This document shows, piece after piece, positions 9,189 through 22,000 of a stretch of DNA of 64,000 nucleotides (within the stretch, counting starts at the first letter, position 1; each line of letters opens with the position of its first letter). The position numbers and the translations under genes are program-made. Source of the stretch: Xylaria sp. FL1777 (taxonomy: Eukaryota; Ascomycota; Sordariomycetes; Xylariales; Xylariaceae); the NCBI GenBank assembly GCA_022578965.1, contig MU400558.1, positions 62,001 through 126,000 of the forward strand, given 5' to 3'. The notes under the pieces are model-generated. The model had not been told where the DNA came from and did no database searches. It saw nothing but the letters and a program-made list of their open reading frames with translations.

Positions 9189-11629
9189 TCATATCGCACC
9201 GCTCGGCGTGCTCATCGTCATGGGCATGCTTAGCGTCTGGAGAGGATTGAAAGCGGCTGTATGTGTCATCCCTCCATTCGATAGGCCGTGATTATTCGGG
9301 CTCATTGAGTTGAGAGAAGCCGGCATATATCCACTTTCAGATTGGGGAGAAGCGTCTTCGAGAGATCCAACATGATCTTCACTAGAAAACTCGTCTTCCT
9401 CCTCGCCAGACAGCTGTAGACCGGTCTCAGCGCCTTCGCCACGATCATGCGTGCGTCTATGTCTACAACGAATGAAGCGTTAGCTCTAACGTTACTCTTA
9501 AAAGACTTTCCGGTCCTGATGATGAGTTGATGTAGGTGCTGCTGTGTTGTGACTTGGGTTCGCACAAGGTTTATTTTCGCTCGGTGTGCACGCAGCACTG
9601 ACATCATTGCTCATCACAGGATCTTCAAGTCGACAAAGGAAATATACAGGGAAAGTCAGAAGCCATACTGTGCTAGGTTGTCGGATCTAGAGAATGCCTT
9701 ATTACAGTGGGGGCAGATATAGGGTCTTTCTTGGGTGTGTGTTCTCACATGTCTAGAAATTGAGTCAGATACACCATGGCGCGCACACAGAGAAGAGAAA
9801 ACAATCCGATCTTACCGCTTCAGGTGTTCAAGACGCTTGAATAGGCGACCACACGTCGGGATTGGGCACGAATGAGACTTCTGAGGGTAAGGATTACCGA
9901 GCTCCGAGACCGTAGCCGACCGAGCCCTGCGAACAACGTTCGGCCCGGCCTGCATTGCTCGTTGCTCGCTCATACACCCACCGAAGTCATCATTAGCTAG
10001 TCCGACAAAGTCTTGCCGCTGAAGAGACAACGGGTTTAGCGCCGGACTACCATCGACCGCCGATAGAGGAGTACCATGTCTTGACATTTCAAGCATATCT
10101 CTATTCTGGTGGCCTGCAATCGAGATAGTGGGATTGCCGTAAGTTAGACTAGGAGGAGAATTGGTTGGTATCTCGTCACCCTCAGCCAGTGGACCAACGG
10201 ACGCCGAGACGGACCTCCTCAGATCAGACGGACGGTGAGCTGCAGCTTGGGCCTGCGTAGTTACGGCAGCAATAGCTGACATGGTGGGAGGGATTGACGA
10301 ACGCCGCCTTCTCTGTTTGTATGTCGGTGATCCTTCAATCATAGAATAGGCACTGGTGGTGCCATAACCGCGAGAAAATTGTGCTCCGGCCAAATTGGGA
10401 GGTGGTAACTGTATCATACCATTTAATCCATTGCCGAGAGCAGTTTCTGGGATGACACTGTACAATCCGGTCTCTTCGTTTGCAATGTATGCTGGCTCAG
10501 CAACCATGCCTAGCGCTTGTTGCGGGGGAGTAATTGGCTCATACGAGATGCCACGATTGCTGTAGTCCTCAAAGTGGGAGGAAACGAATGAGGGAGCAGG
10601 CGAATATTCAAGACCATACGCAGGCATGGAAGCATGACGCTGATGGCTCTGGGTGACGGGTACGCCGTTCTGATTATACTGAACACGCGGATAGTCGGGT
10701 TCTCTCTTAATCACCTGTTGGACTTGTTGAGGGATTGCCTGGACCATTGCCGGTGCCATCGCTGCCATCGTGTTGTAGGAGACCATGGCGTCCATCCCCT
10801 CGGCTAAAGGGGCCAATGACTGAGGAAGCATCTGGGGTGGAGGCATCGATTCCATTGCCCTCATCACTGGGGATGGGGCTTGGGATTGAGAAGAAAAAGA
10901 AACTTGCTGGGCATTGAAGGAGGATGAGTTGGCTTGTTGTGCTTTCGTTAGCTGCTCGTAAAGTGACTGTGACGAGTCGTATTGAAAGGACAAAGCTGGT
11001 TCGCTCTGTGCCATAGTAGTCGCTTCCTGGCCCATCTTTTCCCTCTTCAAATCTCGTTCTAGGGCATCGAGAAAGAGGCGGTCATGGGGCACACTATACC
11101 AGTAGAAGACCTTCTGCTTCTTCTGTGTCCGAATACAGTTGTTCTTGTAAAGAAAGTCGAGAAAGGGACTCTTCGGCTCCTCGAGCGAGGCATCGGTACC
11201 AGACTTCAGATTCCGCAGATCGGAGAAGATACCCTCTTCGAATTTCTTCGAATTTCTTACAGGACGGCCAAAAGCTTGGAACCTAAAAGAAAGACATCTT
11301 ACAATATCAGTGCCGGAGATATGGAATAGGTTATTCCATAATACACAAGAGACATATTCCCCAGTCGGTAGAAGAAACCTCCGGATATACTGATCGGGTT
11401 GCCAGTCGACCGGAGCCGATATGAGGAAATATTTTACTGATAAGAAAATTAGCCAAAAGAATTTGAAGATGGATCCGATACGAGGTGAAGACGACTTACA
11501 ATTATCAACTTGTTGCAGAGCTACTTGCGCATCATGAGGTAAAGCTTGCTGAGCCTCTGTGCTGAGCATAAAAGTCTCGGGTTTTTGGGGAGCTGATGCT
11601 GCCATGGCTGCAGATTGCGAGTACATCAT
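9189..11629 (-). CDS. ste12: Ste12-type homeodomain/C2H2 transcription factor
   Basis: Four exons: 11629-11500, 11436-9816, 9752-9669 and 9462-9189, about 702 residues. The start is one of two adjacent ATGs (11629 or 11626, the latter giving MYSQSAAMA). The N-terminal STE domain (about 40-165) has [33 protein letters not shown] and [20 protein letters not shown] long Gln/Pro/Ser-rich middle follows. Near the C-terminus are two C2H2 fingers: [19 protein letters not shown] and [19 protein letters not shown], each split by an intron. The tail is acidic ([13 protein letters not shown]). Ste12 proteins of filamentous fungi act downstream of the Fus3/Kss1-type MAP kinase in mating, hyphal fusion and, in pathogens, host invasion. 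The 206-nt last intron splits finger 2 before its zinc-binding histidines; retention would end the protein there. The gene is followed upstream by an unusually long gene-free region. Confidence 0.95.
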
Positions 11630-13000
11630 GTACTTCGCAGCCGCGTCCAAAATGGCTGCCAGAAAAAGGTGCCCAACGCTTTATCCCACGCGTTCTCTGC
11701 GGATAACTCGAGTCGCTAGGTAAAGGTATAAATCGCTCTAGAGTCTGGTGGGTCCGAGGCACTGCCTGTCCGTCTCTAAGCGATGTTTATACGGGGAGAG
11801 GAAGGTAGCGAATTTCGTAGATGGACAATGTTCAAGGGAAATTTGTCCAGGTGAAGTCGAGTCCAGCCCGCAAAAATTGATTTTTTAAATGATTTTGATC
11901 GAATACGCCCCGATTTGCTTCAAGCAGATAGGATGGCGCCAACAGCAGTGTTGACCTTCAAGGTAGAAACACAAGGCTAAACTTGATAAGGGATTATTGA
12001 ATTCCAGACGGTGTTGATTGGTGTCTGTTAGTGGCGGAAATACGGTATCGAGATCTTGCCCAGCGTGATAGAGCGTCGATGGGTCTGGTTTTAACTGAAG
12101 ACCCGCTCGCTCGTCAATCAACCGTTGCACTGTCGCGTTGACTGAACAAGGTCGGTGGGTCGAAAGCTAAGATTGGGCTTACTTGCTGAGATGAACAAAC
12201 CAAGGGAGATGGTATTGTTGTCATAACAGACGAAATAAGCAGGAACCGATAGGATAATCCGGAGATCGGACGAAGCAATTCGCAGTTGTCGAAAGGTCCA
12301 GACTATGACAATGTTTGCCTATAAACCACGGTTGTGCCGGACAGTCGGGCGTTGATGTCGTTGTGAGGAGGACGTCTCCAGTGCGCCGGTAATCCCGTCA
12401 ACAAGAATTAGAAAAGAAAAAGTAGAGCGAGAGAGAGAGAGATAGTGAGTGAGTGAGGTTGGCGGCCCGCGACACACCAGGAAGAGTTGGAGGGTGGGAG
12501 AAGGGAGAGGGTGAAAGAAAGAAAAAAGAGAGGGGTTTCTGAACAGAACTGATCTTGCGAAGAAGAATCAGGGGAGCAGGTTCAACAAAAGGAACGGGCG
12601 GAAATGGAGGGCAGCGGTGCTCGGGGGTCTTAATGATTTTCCATGGACTAGGTAGGTAGGGCGACGGGGGGTGGGAGAAGAGTGTGATGGGGAGGGCAAA
12701 AGGATGGAGGATTCGTCGGCCGGGCCTGGCTTGCGCGCTCGCCAGGGTAAGAGCAGGTGCGAGCAGGTACATCCACCACGACGCCGGCGACGAGCGCTAC
12801 CTATCCACTCCAGGCCCAGTACAGGATGGGGCGCTGTGTACCTTGGTACGGAGAGACAGGGCAGGACATGGAAAGGCCAGCGCGGAAAGGAGCACGCTAG
12901 AGGCGACAGGGATAGACTTGGGTGCACCTGAGTGGGCTAAATTTGCAGAGGTCGGTTCTGGGGTGGGCACGATCTCACCAGGCGCGCTATCTACCTACTG
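11630..13000 (-). promoter_or_regulatory. Upstream region of ste12 with GA-rich tract
   Basis: Leader and promoter DNA of ste12. A purine-rich tract at 12412-12540 (GAGAGAGAGAGAGAT, GTGAGTGAGTGAGG, GGGAGAAGGGAGAGG on the plus strand) reads as a pyrimidine-rich stretch on the coding strand, common near fungal transcription starts. Several overlapping open frames here are low-complexity Ser/Pro or Arg/Gly translations and are not credible genes. Confidence 0.45.
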
Positions 13001-13932
13001 TACGTAATGTAGTATACGCTAACTTCCACACGAAAGCGAACCAGCGAGAAAATTTAGTCGAGCAGGGGACAGAGGAGAGAGCGGGTATGTATACCTAACG
13101 CCGTACAATGATTAAATAGCGCGAGGACGGTACTTCCACCTCTACATACTCTCTAGCACCAAGACATCCAATCCGCGCTATCCTAATTAGGGAGCATATT
13201 AGACAGCACTATTGTGTAAGTGAGTCCGGCAGCTTATTTCTACTTGCCCACGTTCCCCAGCTAACCGCTTTATGTCCTTCTAAGTTCTCGCCCAACCGAA
13301 AAGCCGGAGCAATGTGGGAAATTACAAAATGCAAGCAAAAACTGCTTAGATTCGGTACCTGTGTACGGTATTTACGCCACAGGAAATATCTCACACGTAT
13401 GCGTAGGTATTCATTCACTCAGGCTTATTACGAAGTATGATACGAGCAAGTAGGCTGCCAAATGTCAGAACAGGCTGACCTGTTCGGACTAGAACATAAC
13501 CCTCTCAATTTACTCATAGAAAGAATTCAGTACGAAGTTTTAACGCGACCATATATAACAAACGCAATGATTGTGTTATATACAAGCACATCTTGTGCGA
13601 ATTCAGTAGTGCAATTTAACAGTTTTCTAGAACTAAAGCCATGTGCATTCTCAGCTTTGGACCTGGATTGGACATCGTATGATACATACATACAGCTGTA
13701 CAGTTACATTTATCTACGCATACATCCATCTCTAGTCTGGTGAATAGGGTTAAGCGTGGCTGCAGATATCTGATCTAGAAGAGGATAGGACAAGGACGAC
13801 AAAATGCAAAAAGCACAAGGATGAAAAGAGATAACGATTGACATGAAATATAGCTACTACGTATATACTAATTCCCTTAAGTTACCACACGCCTACAGCA
13901 GAAGAGAACACTGAGGACTACAAGATACAAAA

Positions 13933-13963
<31 letters not shown>

Positions 13964-16900
13964 TTGAAGGTGGCTAATATCATAACCCAATAACCCTACA
14001 CTAACTTCAAAAGAAAGCGGCGGATGCACTTGGTCAATCTCGGGGGTCTTGGTTCACAATGGAGGTATCGGGTACTGGCATTGGGGGTGTGCATCTGCTC
14101 ATCCCATCTCCTGCAGGACTTGGTACCCCGAACTCTCCCCATGGAATAGGATCGCATAATAAATACACCGTGCATGGCGATAGTCTCTGCCTCCTTTTAT
14201 TCATAATGAAGATTTATGTTTGCTTGTCAATATCAGCCTATTTCCCGTCTTACACTACAGATTGCACTGCTCATCTTAACTGGACATATTTCTACTAATT
14301 AGCTGTCATGTTGTGGGTATTGCCGTCGGATTCCGGGACAACCTACACTACACGACACTTCTATAAATGTATCCGTAGAGTAGAAGTGTACTGTACCCCT
14401 TTAAGGGCCATAAGCGAAGACAAGGATCTCAGTCATGAAGAATTGGTTGAGTGCAACGTTCGGAAATCAAATCGCAAGGGTCAATTGTGCAGTGATGTAC
14501 ACTACACTGTAGATTACGCTACAACTACTACATTGTTGTTGACGTATACGTACGGTATCCTTACCCTTGTCTCCTTTGTACGCTACCCACTCTTAATGCA
14601 TTGGTACTATTGGTACTATTGGCACTTTGAGAAAACTAGGTTCCCGATGGCTTTAGGTAGTATAGTGGGAGTGAGATACAGAGGCATTGTAGCTCAAGAG
14701 CAAGTTGAACTTGGTGATCTGATCTTTGACTCCCAAGTTGGCCTAGTTACTTAGCTAACCTCGCCTTTTTTCCTCCTTCTGGTCAGGAAGTATCCAAGAC
14801 ATACTGCGTAAGCAAAGGGAAAGCAACACAGCCGCAAGACAGTTTTGCCTGCGTGTCTATAAGATGGTTCGCAGCTCTCCTAGATTGACTAAGACAATTA
14901 GCCATATAAAATTCAATGTTTTTTGAGTTAGAAATTTTGTGTTCCTCTCATCATCCTTTTCAAGATTTCACGAAAGAGCGAACATTGGGAGATAAGCCCG
15001 AGATGGTCTGCGGCTTTCTATTTTTAAACTTCGTGCAGCAGAAGAGCACCACAGCTTCTGAGCAGGTGAGTCTGACATGCAAGCTTCCCTAATATGATAT
15101 CTAAAAAGCGCGTTGGTTGCCTATTCGGGCATCTCTTCACCTGCGAGAAACGTGTCGAGCATACATACGTTTAAACTGCTTTGTAGATCAATAGGTCTAC
15201 CGGTAGATTATGTGATGCTGCTGGTGTTGACCAGTCACCTCTCAAGATGGCCGTTGCGTTTCCAGCCACCGAGTAGCCCTCTTTTCCTATAGGGATTGAC
15301 TGGATAAACGCGCTCGTCTGGAGTGTTGTGGGTAAGAAGGCAGTATGCGTACTTGGGCTATGCCCAGCCAGAGCCCAGGTCACACTGTACAAATTCAGCG
15401 TTGAACTAGCAGCGCCTCTCATGCGGCCAATAAGCACGCGAGCACAGTCTGGCGGCCCCCCTGTTGGACTCAGAATTGTGAAACACGGCTGGTGCAGTGC
15501 TTCAGAAATAGTTGGCGCCAGATATCGGGCGCTAGACCTCTGGGCCTGTCGAACCCCTGTCGAGATCGGCCCCCTGGTCCCTCCGCTCTCCAACCCCTCC
15601 ATTCACCCTCCTTCCTCTACCTACCTACGTAGTATACCATGCGTACGTACACTCTATGCTCTACCATTATGCTCGATGCTCCTCCATCGTTGGGTCGTCA
15701 GTGAGTACTAAGTAAATAAGTATCTGCCTATGCAACCATGCAACGCACGACCCTACAACCCACCGGTTGACACGGGCCTCGGCCTGGAGAATGACGAATC
15801 AGAAATCACCACTTACGCACATTCGGCTCCGCTTACCGTCAACTTATCGCCAGCCAACCATTTCTTCTACTCCGACTCAACCCCATAACAACACTCGAGG
15901 GTATTGGTGAATGTAATCGCCTGGAATCCACGCAGTGGTAAACCAGTAAAGGGAATGCCACTCTGTCTAACCGGATACATAGGTCAATGGTCATCGACGC
16001 CAACTGACCAGAAAGGGACTGGGGAGACGATACCTTCTCGTCAACGATACCTTCATATCAACCATATCCCGCCTGCATGTGTCGTTTAGTAGCCCGATAC
16101 CTTGCCTCTCTGCTGGATCACCAGTACCAAGCAAAGCTGTATCCATTAAGACAACCACCTGCGCCAAGCATATATATTATTATGGCGAGCGGGCCTCAAC
16201 GCCTCTCTTCCGACGGCCACCTGTCTCCCAGAAGCCAGTGCTCATGCTCTCCCATAAGTAAATACAGTAACCGGCAGGAGTCCGCTCATCAAGATCGGAA
16301 TTGCAAGTTCGCTCAGCGTTGGGAGATTATGGGGCTTCTCGATGAGACCCTACACTACCGTAATCCTTCTACTACAGCTTCCGAGTTGTTGGGGTTCTCA
16401 GCCCATCACCCAAAAGGGCAGGCCACCAACGTTTGATCATCAATGGGTGCATAAAGTCAAACCTGGTGCTCAACAGCTTCCCGAATCGAACAGTAAAGCT
16501 CGGTGCAAAAGTAGTTAAAGCTACCTCGGACATGTGCAACGCGATTGTCACCTTATCGTCATCATGCATCTCATTATTTATAGGCAGACGTGTAAACAGA
16601 TATGTAAACAACAACGATTCGAACCGGTCTAGACCTGCCATTGCTCTCGAGCAGATTGTCTTCTCTTCCACGCACGCGTAAAGTAGGGGCACCTCGATAA
16701 CAAGGAAGACAGCGCGGTGCCTACGAGAGAAAGGGAAAGCACAGTGGGCTTTGGTGCATGTAACATCTCAATTGCTGTACTACGGTGACATTCGTCGCAG
16801 GCAGCAAAAATTTCTGAGGCTTTGCTACTCACCGCCTAGGGTGACATTCTGTAGAGTCTTGGCTGGTTAACAATCCGATCACTAGCGGTTGAAACAAGAA

Positions 16901-17700
16901 ACGACAGCGACGTAGTTGAATCTAGCAAAACCACTACTTTGAAACCTGACGAAGATTCCCTAAAGGATGAAGATCAGCACGATTAAAACATTCCTCCAAG
17001 CCCCAGAAGAGCTTCCAGCTGCCGCGTTTCATCCTACCTTCCCTTTAGGCTCGTTACACATACCTGCTTCTCGGTAGAGGTGATTCTTCGGTAAAGGGAT
17101 CAGCGGCACGAATCGCGAGCTTCCGTTTCGATACCACGCTGAGAGCGTCATTGACCAAAACATGCCCGCCCGCCATGGATAATACCGCCTGAAAATACCA
17201 GAATGGAGAAAGCCACATACTGTAAGCTTGACGAAGACAGCGCCTAGCCTTGAGGGGCATATGAACTTGATAGAGACGCCACATGGGCCAATAGCAGATG
17301 CGAAGAGCAGTGAAATACTGGTGCGTATCGCCCTATAATGTCCATTGCTGTAGGCTGAGGCATCCGAGGAGTTAATTGGTTCTCCCGACCCTCAGTCGAC
17401 CAATAATACTACACTGGCTGCGACCACCGAACAGAAATAGCATCATCTTCACATCGGAGCAGCCACAGGTCCACTGGCACTATCCAGATGACCTACTTTC
17501 CCACCAAAGAGGTGGCACATTTTGCGACCTGGCGGTTCGGACCTTGCCTGCACCCCACCTCACCTTCTTGTGTCTATACCTTATCTGCTTCCCGCTGTCG
17601 ATCTGCTATTTTTGGCTGCGTGAAGTTATCTTTTGCCGCAGACGAGTTGCAGCTGAATGGAGAGATATTCGAGTGATTGGGCTGTGAGAAACAGTTACAT
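13001..17700. other. Gene desert, part 1
   Basis: No gene, tRNA or rRNA could be supported on either strand. Open frames of 60-150 codons (for example 14308-14754 and 15171-15602) have no recognisable motif, no family resemblance and non-protein-like composition. The main landmark is the A-tract at 13929. It may be promoter or noncoding transcript sequence for ste12, or old decayed sequence. Confidence 0.45.
13929..13963. repeat. A21 homopolymer followed by (GAAAA)n
   Basis: A run of 21 A residues at 13929-13949, then GAAAAGAAAAGAAA. It may be a simple low-complexity tract or the relic of a retroposed poly(A) tail; no element body is recognisable next to it. Confidence 0.8.
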
Positions 17701-20700
17701 GCCAGTCACGCAACCCAGCTAGTTGGTACCTAACAGACTTCTCGGCGCCCTGTATTAGATCTATACAGGTTCGGGGCCTAGTCGAGATAGATCTTAGTTT
17801 CGATCAAAGTTGAGCGGTCTGGTCCGGGTTTCTGGTTAGAGCTCCAAAATAGATCTACTCTTAGAGGCTTCATATCGGCGATCAGTAAGTATACCTATTA
17901 GCGCCTTTACCTGGCTACATGTAGATCGTAGGCAGTCCACATAGACACGTCGCTATAACTATTGCAGTTTTGGTATCCATTATACTTGTGTGGCATACTA
18001 ACATCAGCTTAAACACTTGGTATAACTACCTGGGTAGTTTTACCCTTTTTAAATAATATATTATGGGATTATAAAGCATTGTTACCCCCCAAAAATTTTA
18101 CCTTAATAACACACAATACTATCACATCGTAACTAGGATAGGAAAAGAAGCTTGTTTTGATACTGCACTAAGGATTACACTTGTAGTCATAGCTTCTGTT
18201 ATTATGCCAAAGGAGCTATGATTATTGCCCGAGATGTTAAAGTACAATACATGAACTGAATTCCAAGTTTTGAACCGCGAGACTAGGTAGCCAAAGCTTA
18301 CCTAAGTTCCAACGTTTTGAAATATGGGGTCCCCTCGGGTAGATACTTAGGTCGGTACCATTGTTACCTAACTTTAGGTTCCTAGGTGTGTACTTACTTA
18401 CCCACAGCAAGGTACAGATAGGTGGTGTAAGTAAATACAGCTGTCGGCTTATGACTGCAGAGCCACTAAATATAGGTACTGTCGAGTTTATCTAGACAGT
18501 CAGTAACTACAGATATCGCATCTTCTTTCCCATTCGATATCTCCTTAGTTCTCAATTATTAATAATTTTTCCCTTACGAGTATTCAAATACCTACACGTC
18601 ATCGTCAACAACTCCTTTAGACCAAACATCATTGATGAGATGGAGATATCACTCCCTGTTCCTCTAGTTTTTTTTGGTTGTTTTTTTTTTCGTCGGCCAC
18701 GCCTCAGTTTCAAGATCATGAATAATCCCCACGAGACTCCCACGCTAGGTAGCATGCTTTGAAACATCAGAGACGAAGTCGGTTGAAACAAAGCCTCATG
18801 AGCTCGACTAAGCTACTTATTTTCGGTCCTGATCGACCCTGACCACCAGTGAGGAAGTGTGACCCGGCAGGGAATACCTGCAGTATATTGTACATCACAC
18901 TGGGGTGCCGACCTGCTTCTCGGCCAGGCCACATCGTGGTCACGAACGGGCACATGTGTGATTGGTGCGTGCCTGAATCATGCATATTTAGCACGACAAC
19001 ATGGGCTTGCTCGTGACGAAAGTTGCGGCTTGACTTCGTGGGATACGAATGATCCTGTGCTCTGAGGCACCAGGTCGACGCCTTTCTTCTCTGGTCGATA
19101 GTGCGTACTATCGAGCCCAAGCGAGGATCACCTAGCGAAGCTTACAGCTTAACGGTATACATTCCACCAGAAAGTCTGATAGCTCAATGCGAACCATCAC
19201 TATACTCGAGTCACGCAGGGCCATAGCATAGAGAGCCATAGCATACTTGGGGATAGCGAAGGGATCAATTGGCTCGAGGCGCAGCGGCTGCAAAGGGCGC
19301 TGCAGATACTGGGGAGAGAGTTGGTCTCGGGCCAACATCCCCAAAATGGCGTCGCACGGAACTTTTGAAACAGACGTCCACAGCATTTGAGTTGGTACCT
19401 ACATCCACAACTCCAGCGGTATCTGCCGAGGGAATGTGGAGGATCGATCATCCTGCGCCTTTTAGGCTTAGCCAGGAACATGAAACAAGCACGACTCCGT
19501 CTCATAACCTTCCAGAAAGAGATTGGTAGGTCAACTTTGCTCCAACCTCGTCACCTCATCCCATCCACCTCATCTGGACCTGGCTCACGATTTCCAAGTA
19601 TGCATTGTGATAGCATCGCACACATTCTGATTCTCTTTGTTGGCATGCACGACAGCGCTTGCGTTTTCCGTCTCCCTCGTCTATCTCATCTACCTATCCA
19701 GGCAGCCTTGGACCCAATCGAGCATCACGACCCGTATTATACTACCTAACACCTAACCAAGGGTCATAACCAAGGGTCAATAAGTAATCCAACATCACCC
19801 AAGAACGAGTGGAGTTCATTGATAACGAGCCCATCCATCGTTAAGGCATATGTGATTGGATAACAGTCTATACTAGTATACACTAGAAGCAATGGCCCGG
19901 CTGCCGGCCCGTCTCATCAACAAAAGTGCAACCGTTTTGCATTAATTGCCTTGCGGCCTTCGGTCACTTCGGTGGTCCATCTATGTCCATTTAAGTCCGT
20001 TCAACAGTAGTATATCACGTCCCCGGCCGTATGAAAGACGTCGTTGGTGGCAAGCAAGACGGTCTAGAATCTGCCATGACCATTGAAATCCGGCACCTTC
20101 AAGTGTATCTGCTAGTAACGTAAACATACCGTCGGGTCAAGCTACTCGTCATTCTCTGGAGCTATCTATTACTCAGTACTTAAGTAGTTTCCCCCACAGG
20201 CGCCATCTAGATCTCCTGCTAGTCATAGTCGATACCAAGAACGGCCACCCGCAATCTATTCTGCCTAAAAAGTAAAGGCCTCGGGCCAAAACGTCAGGGA
20301 CAGATTAGCTACAGAGACTACCATCATGACATACATGCTGCGCAGCTCAGATCACTGCTGAATTCACCCCATCTTTTGAGATGTGCGTGATGTCTACTGG
20401 CGCGCGCTCTACTATGCATGCAGCCCCAAGACTTATCCGCCAGACGAAGCTCTTTTTTTCGTTTCATCTTTCGGCAATACTTCCCCTGTCAGCCGTCTAG
20501 TCTGGTTTAGGCCTAACCGTTTGATTTCCTCCAGTTACTCTCCCCCCAATCGTTATCATTGGGATGTTGTTTACTGCGTAAAGGCTCTTAGCTCCTAATG
20601 CCTGAGTGCCTGAGCATGACGAGCCCCACTGCAATGTAACGCTGTTGAGGAACCATACCGGCTTGGTATGCGGTAATGCGGTATGCGGGCTACTGTGCGC

Positions 20701-22000
20701 ATCGTGCTTTGACTTGCCTCTTTTCCCTCGGGGGAGGCATCTGAAACATTGACACCCAAGTCAGCACCGTTTCAGTATTTGGCGTATCCTGCTTAGCCGA
20801 CAATGTCGCTGACTTGGGATCTCGGATCTGTCCCACGGGCCGCCGACTACATGGCACGAACCCTCTCGGTACGTTGCACATTGATCCGCCCCTATGGTTG
20901 AGGCGACCAGCTAGCTGTACACAAATATTCCCCAATATTGTTTCGTCCCTGAGAATTGGGGAGTCTTGTGCATCCCAGATTACTGTACTCGCCTTTTTCT
21001 CTTTCATGCTGCTCAACAACCGTTCCACAGCACTCCCGGCAAATAATGAGGCGTTATAATGCGGGACCCGACAACGAAGTAATCCTGTCCCCCTTCTCGA
21101 ACTCTCACTAGGAATATTCCGGTAACGTGAAATGATGCCGCTTGCCCGCCGGTGTCGGGGAAAACAAACCGGTCCCGCCGATAGGGACAGAGATCGACCT
21201 CTGAAACTAACGCGTACAGGGCCTTGCTGGCCCTAGTGTACAAAGTAGGTAAAGTATTTGACATGAGAAGCAGTTGGCGGGTTCTTCCCTGAATGGGCTC
21301 CGCCCTTGGCGAGTATGTGCGGCATAAAACATCGGGATTCCAGAAGCTGATAATACGGGTGGCGATTTACGGGACCATTTGTTAGTCTAGCATAGTGTAG
21401 TACTGTAGCTAACTAGGTCTATCTAGGGTACCACGCTTCTCGGTCGTCCGTGCCCAGCATGTCGTCGATCACCCAGTCCATCTTATAGTGTTAGCAGACA
21501 CAACGACGCTTTGCCGGAATTGCCATTATATGGCGTGATGTACCCGCGCCCGTATGGCGAGTCCATGCTTTAGTCTTGCTTGGGTTTCTGCTCGGGCACA
21601 CTGTACATACATACCATACATGTACGTACGTACACATTGCTCGAGAACGTAGCTCTTAGCATGGGAATCATCACGCTGGGACTCCCAATTGCCACCCTCC
21701 TCCAGCATTACTAACGCTTCGACGTTGGACTGCCCTACTTTTCCATTTGGTCTAGCCTCTCGCTTTCGTTTCGCTAAGTAGCACGCTATTTCATGGTTCA
21801 CCATAGTGGCGGAACAGGACGGGGGGAAACATGACTCTGACTTTAGACTTAGCGTACCTTTTTCTCGCGATCGTGATCGTCCTTTAGAGGACGTTGTTAT
21901 CTAAATCTACATACATAAGGTACTCTCTCGCGGCGATGGCCATATGATACACCCACTACCTCGCAGGGATGGCCGGGCCAAGTGACTTCAGTTCCCTTTG
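17701..22000. other. Gene desert, part 2
   Basis: AT-richer spacer, with many TACCTA/TAGGTA words around 17885-18420 (for example TTACCTAACTTTAGG). No reading frame stands out and no transposase, reverse transcriptase or tRNA motif is visible. Confidence 0.45.

Noticed and set aside
9302..9607. Separate minus-strand gene of 101 codons
   Set aside because: It overlaps the last ste12 intron and exon in the wrong frame; the in-frame reading gives the expected Ste12 C-terminus.
12398..13007. Several overlapping open frames on both strands upstream of ste12
   Set aside because: Low-complexity translations of GA/CT-rich DNA; typical promoter artefacts.
13929..13949. Poly(A) tail of a retroposed gene or LINE
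   Set aside because: No element body or target-site duplication is recognisable upstream; kept only as a simple repeat.
14308..14754. 148-codon open frame in the desert
   Set aside because: Composition is not protein-like (runs of Thr, Leu, Tyr), no motif, no splice context.
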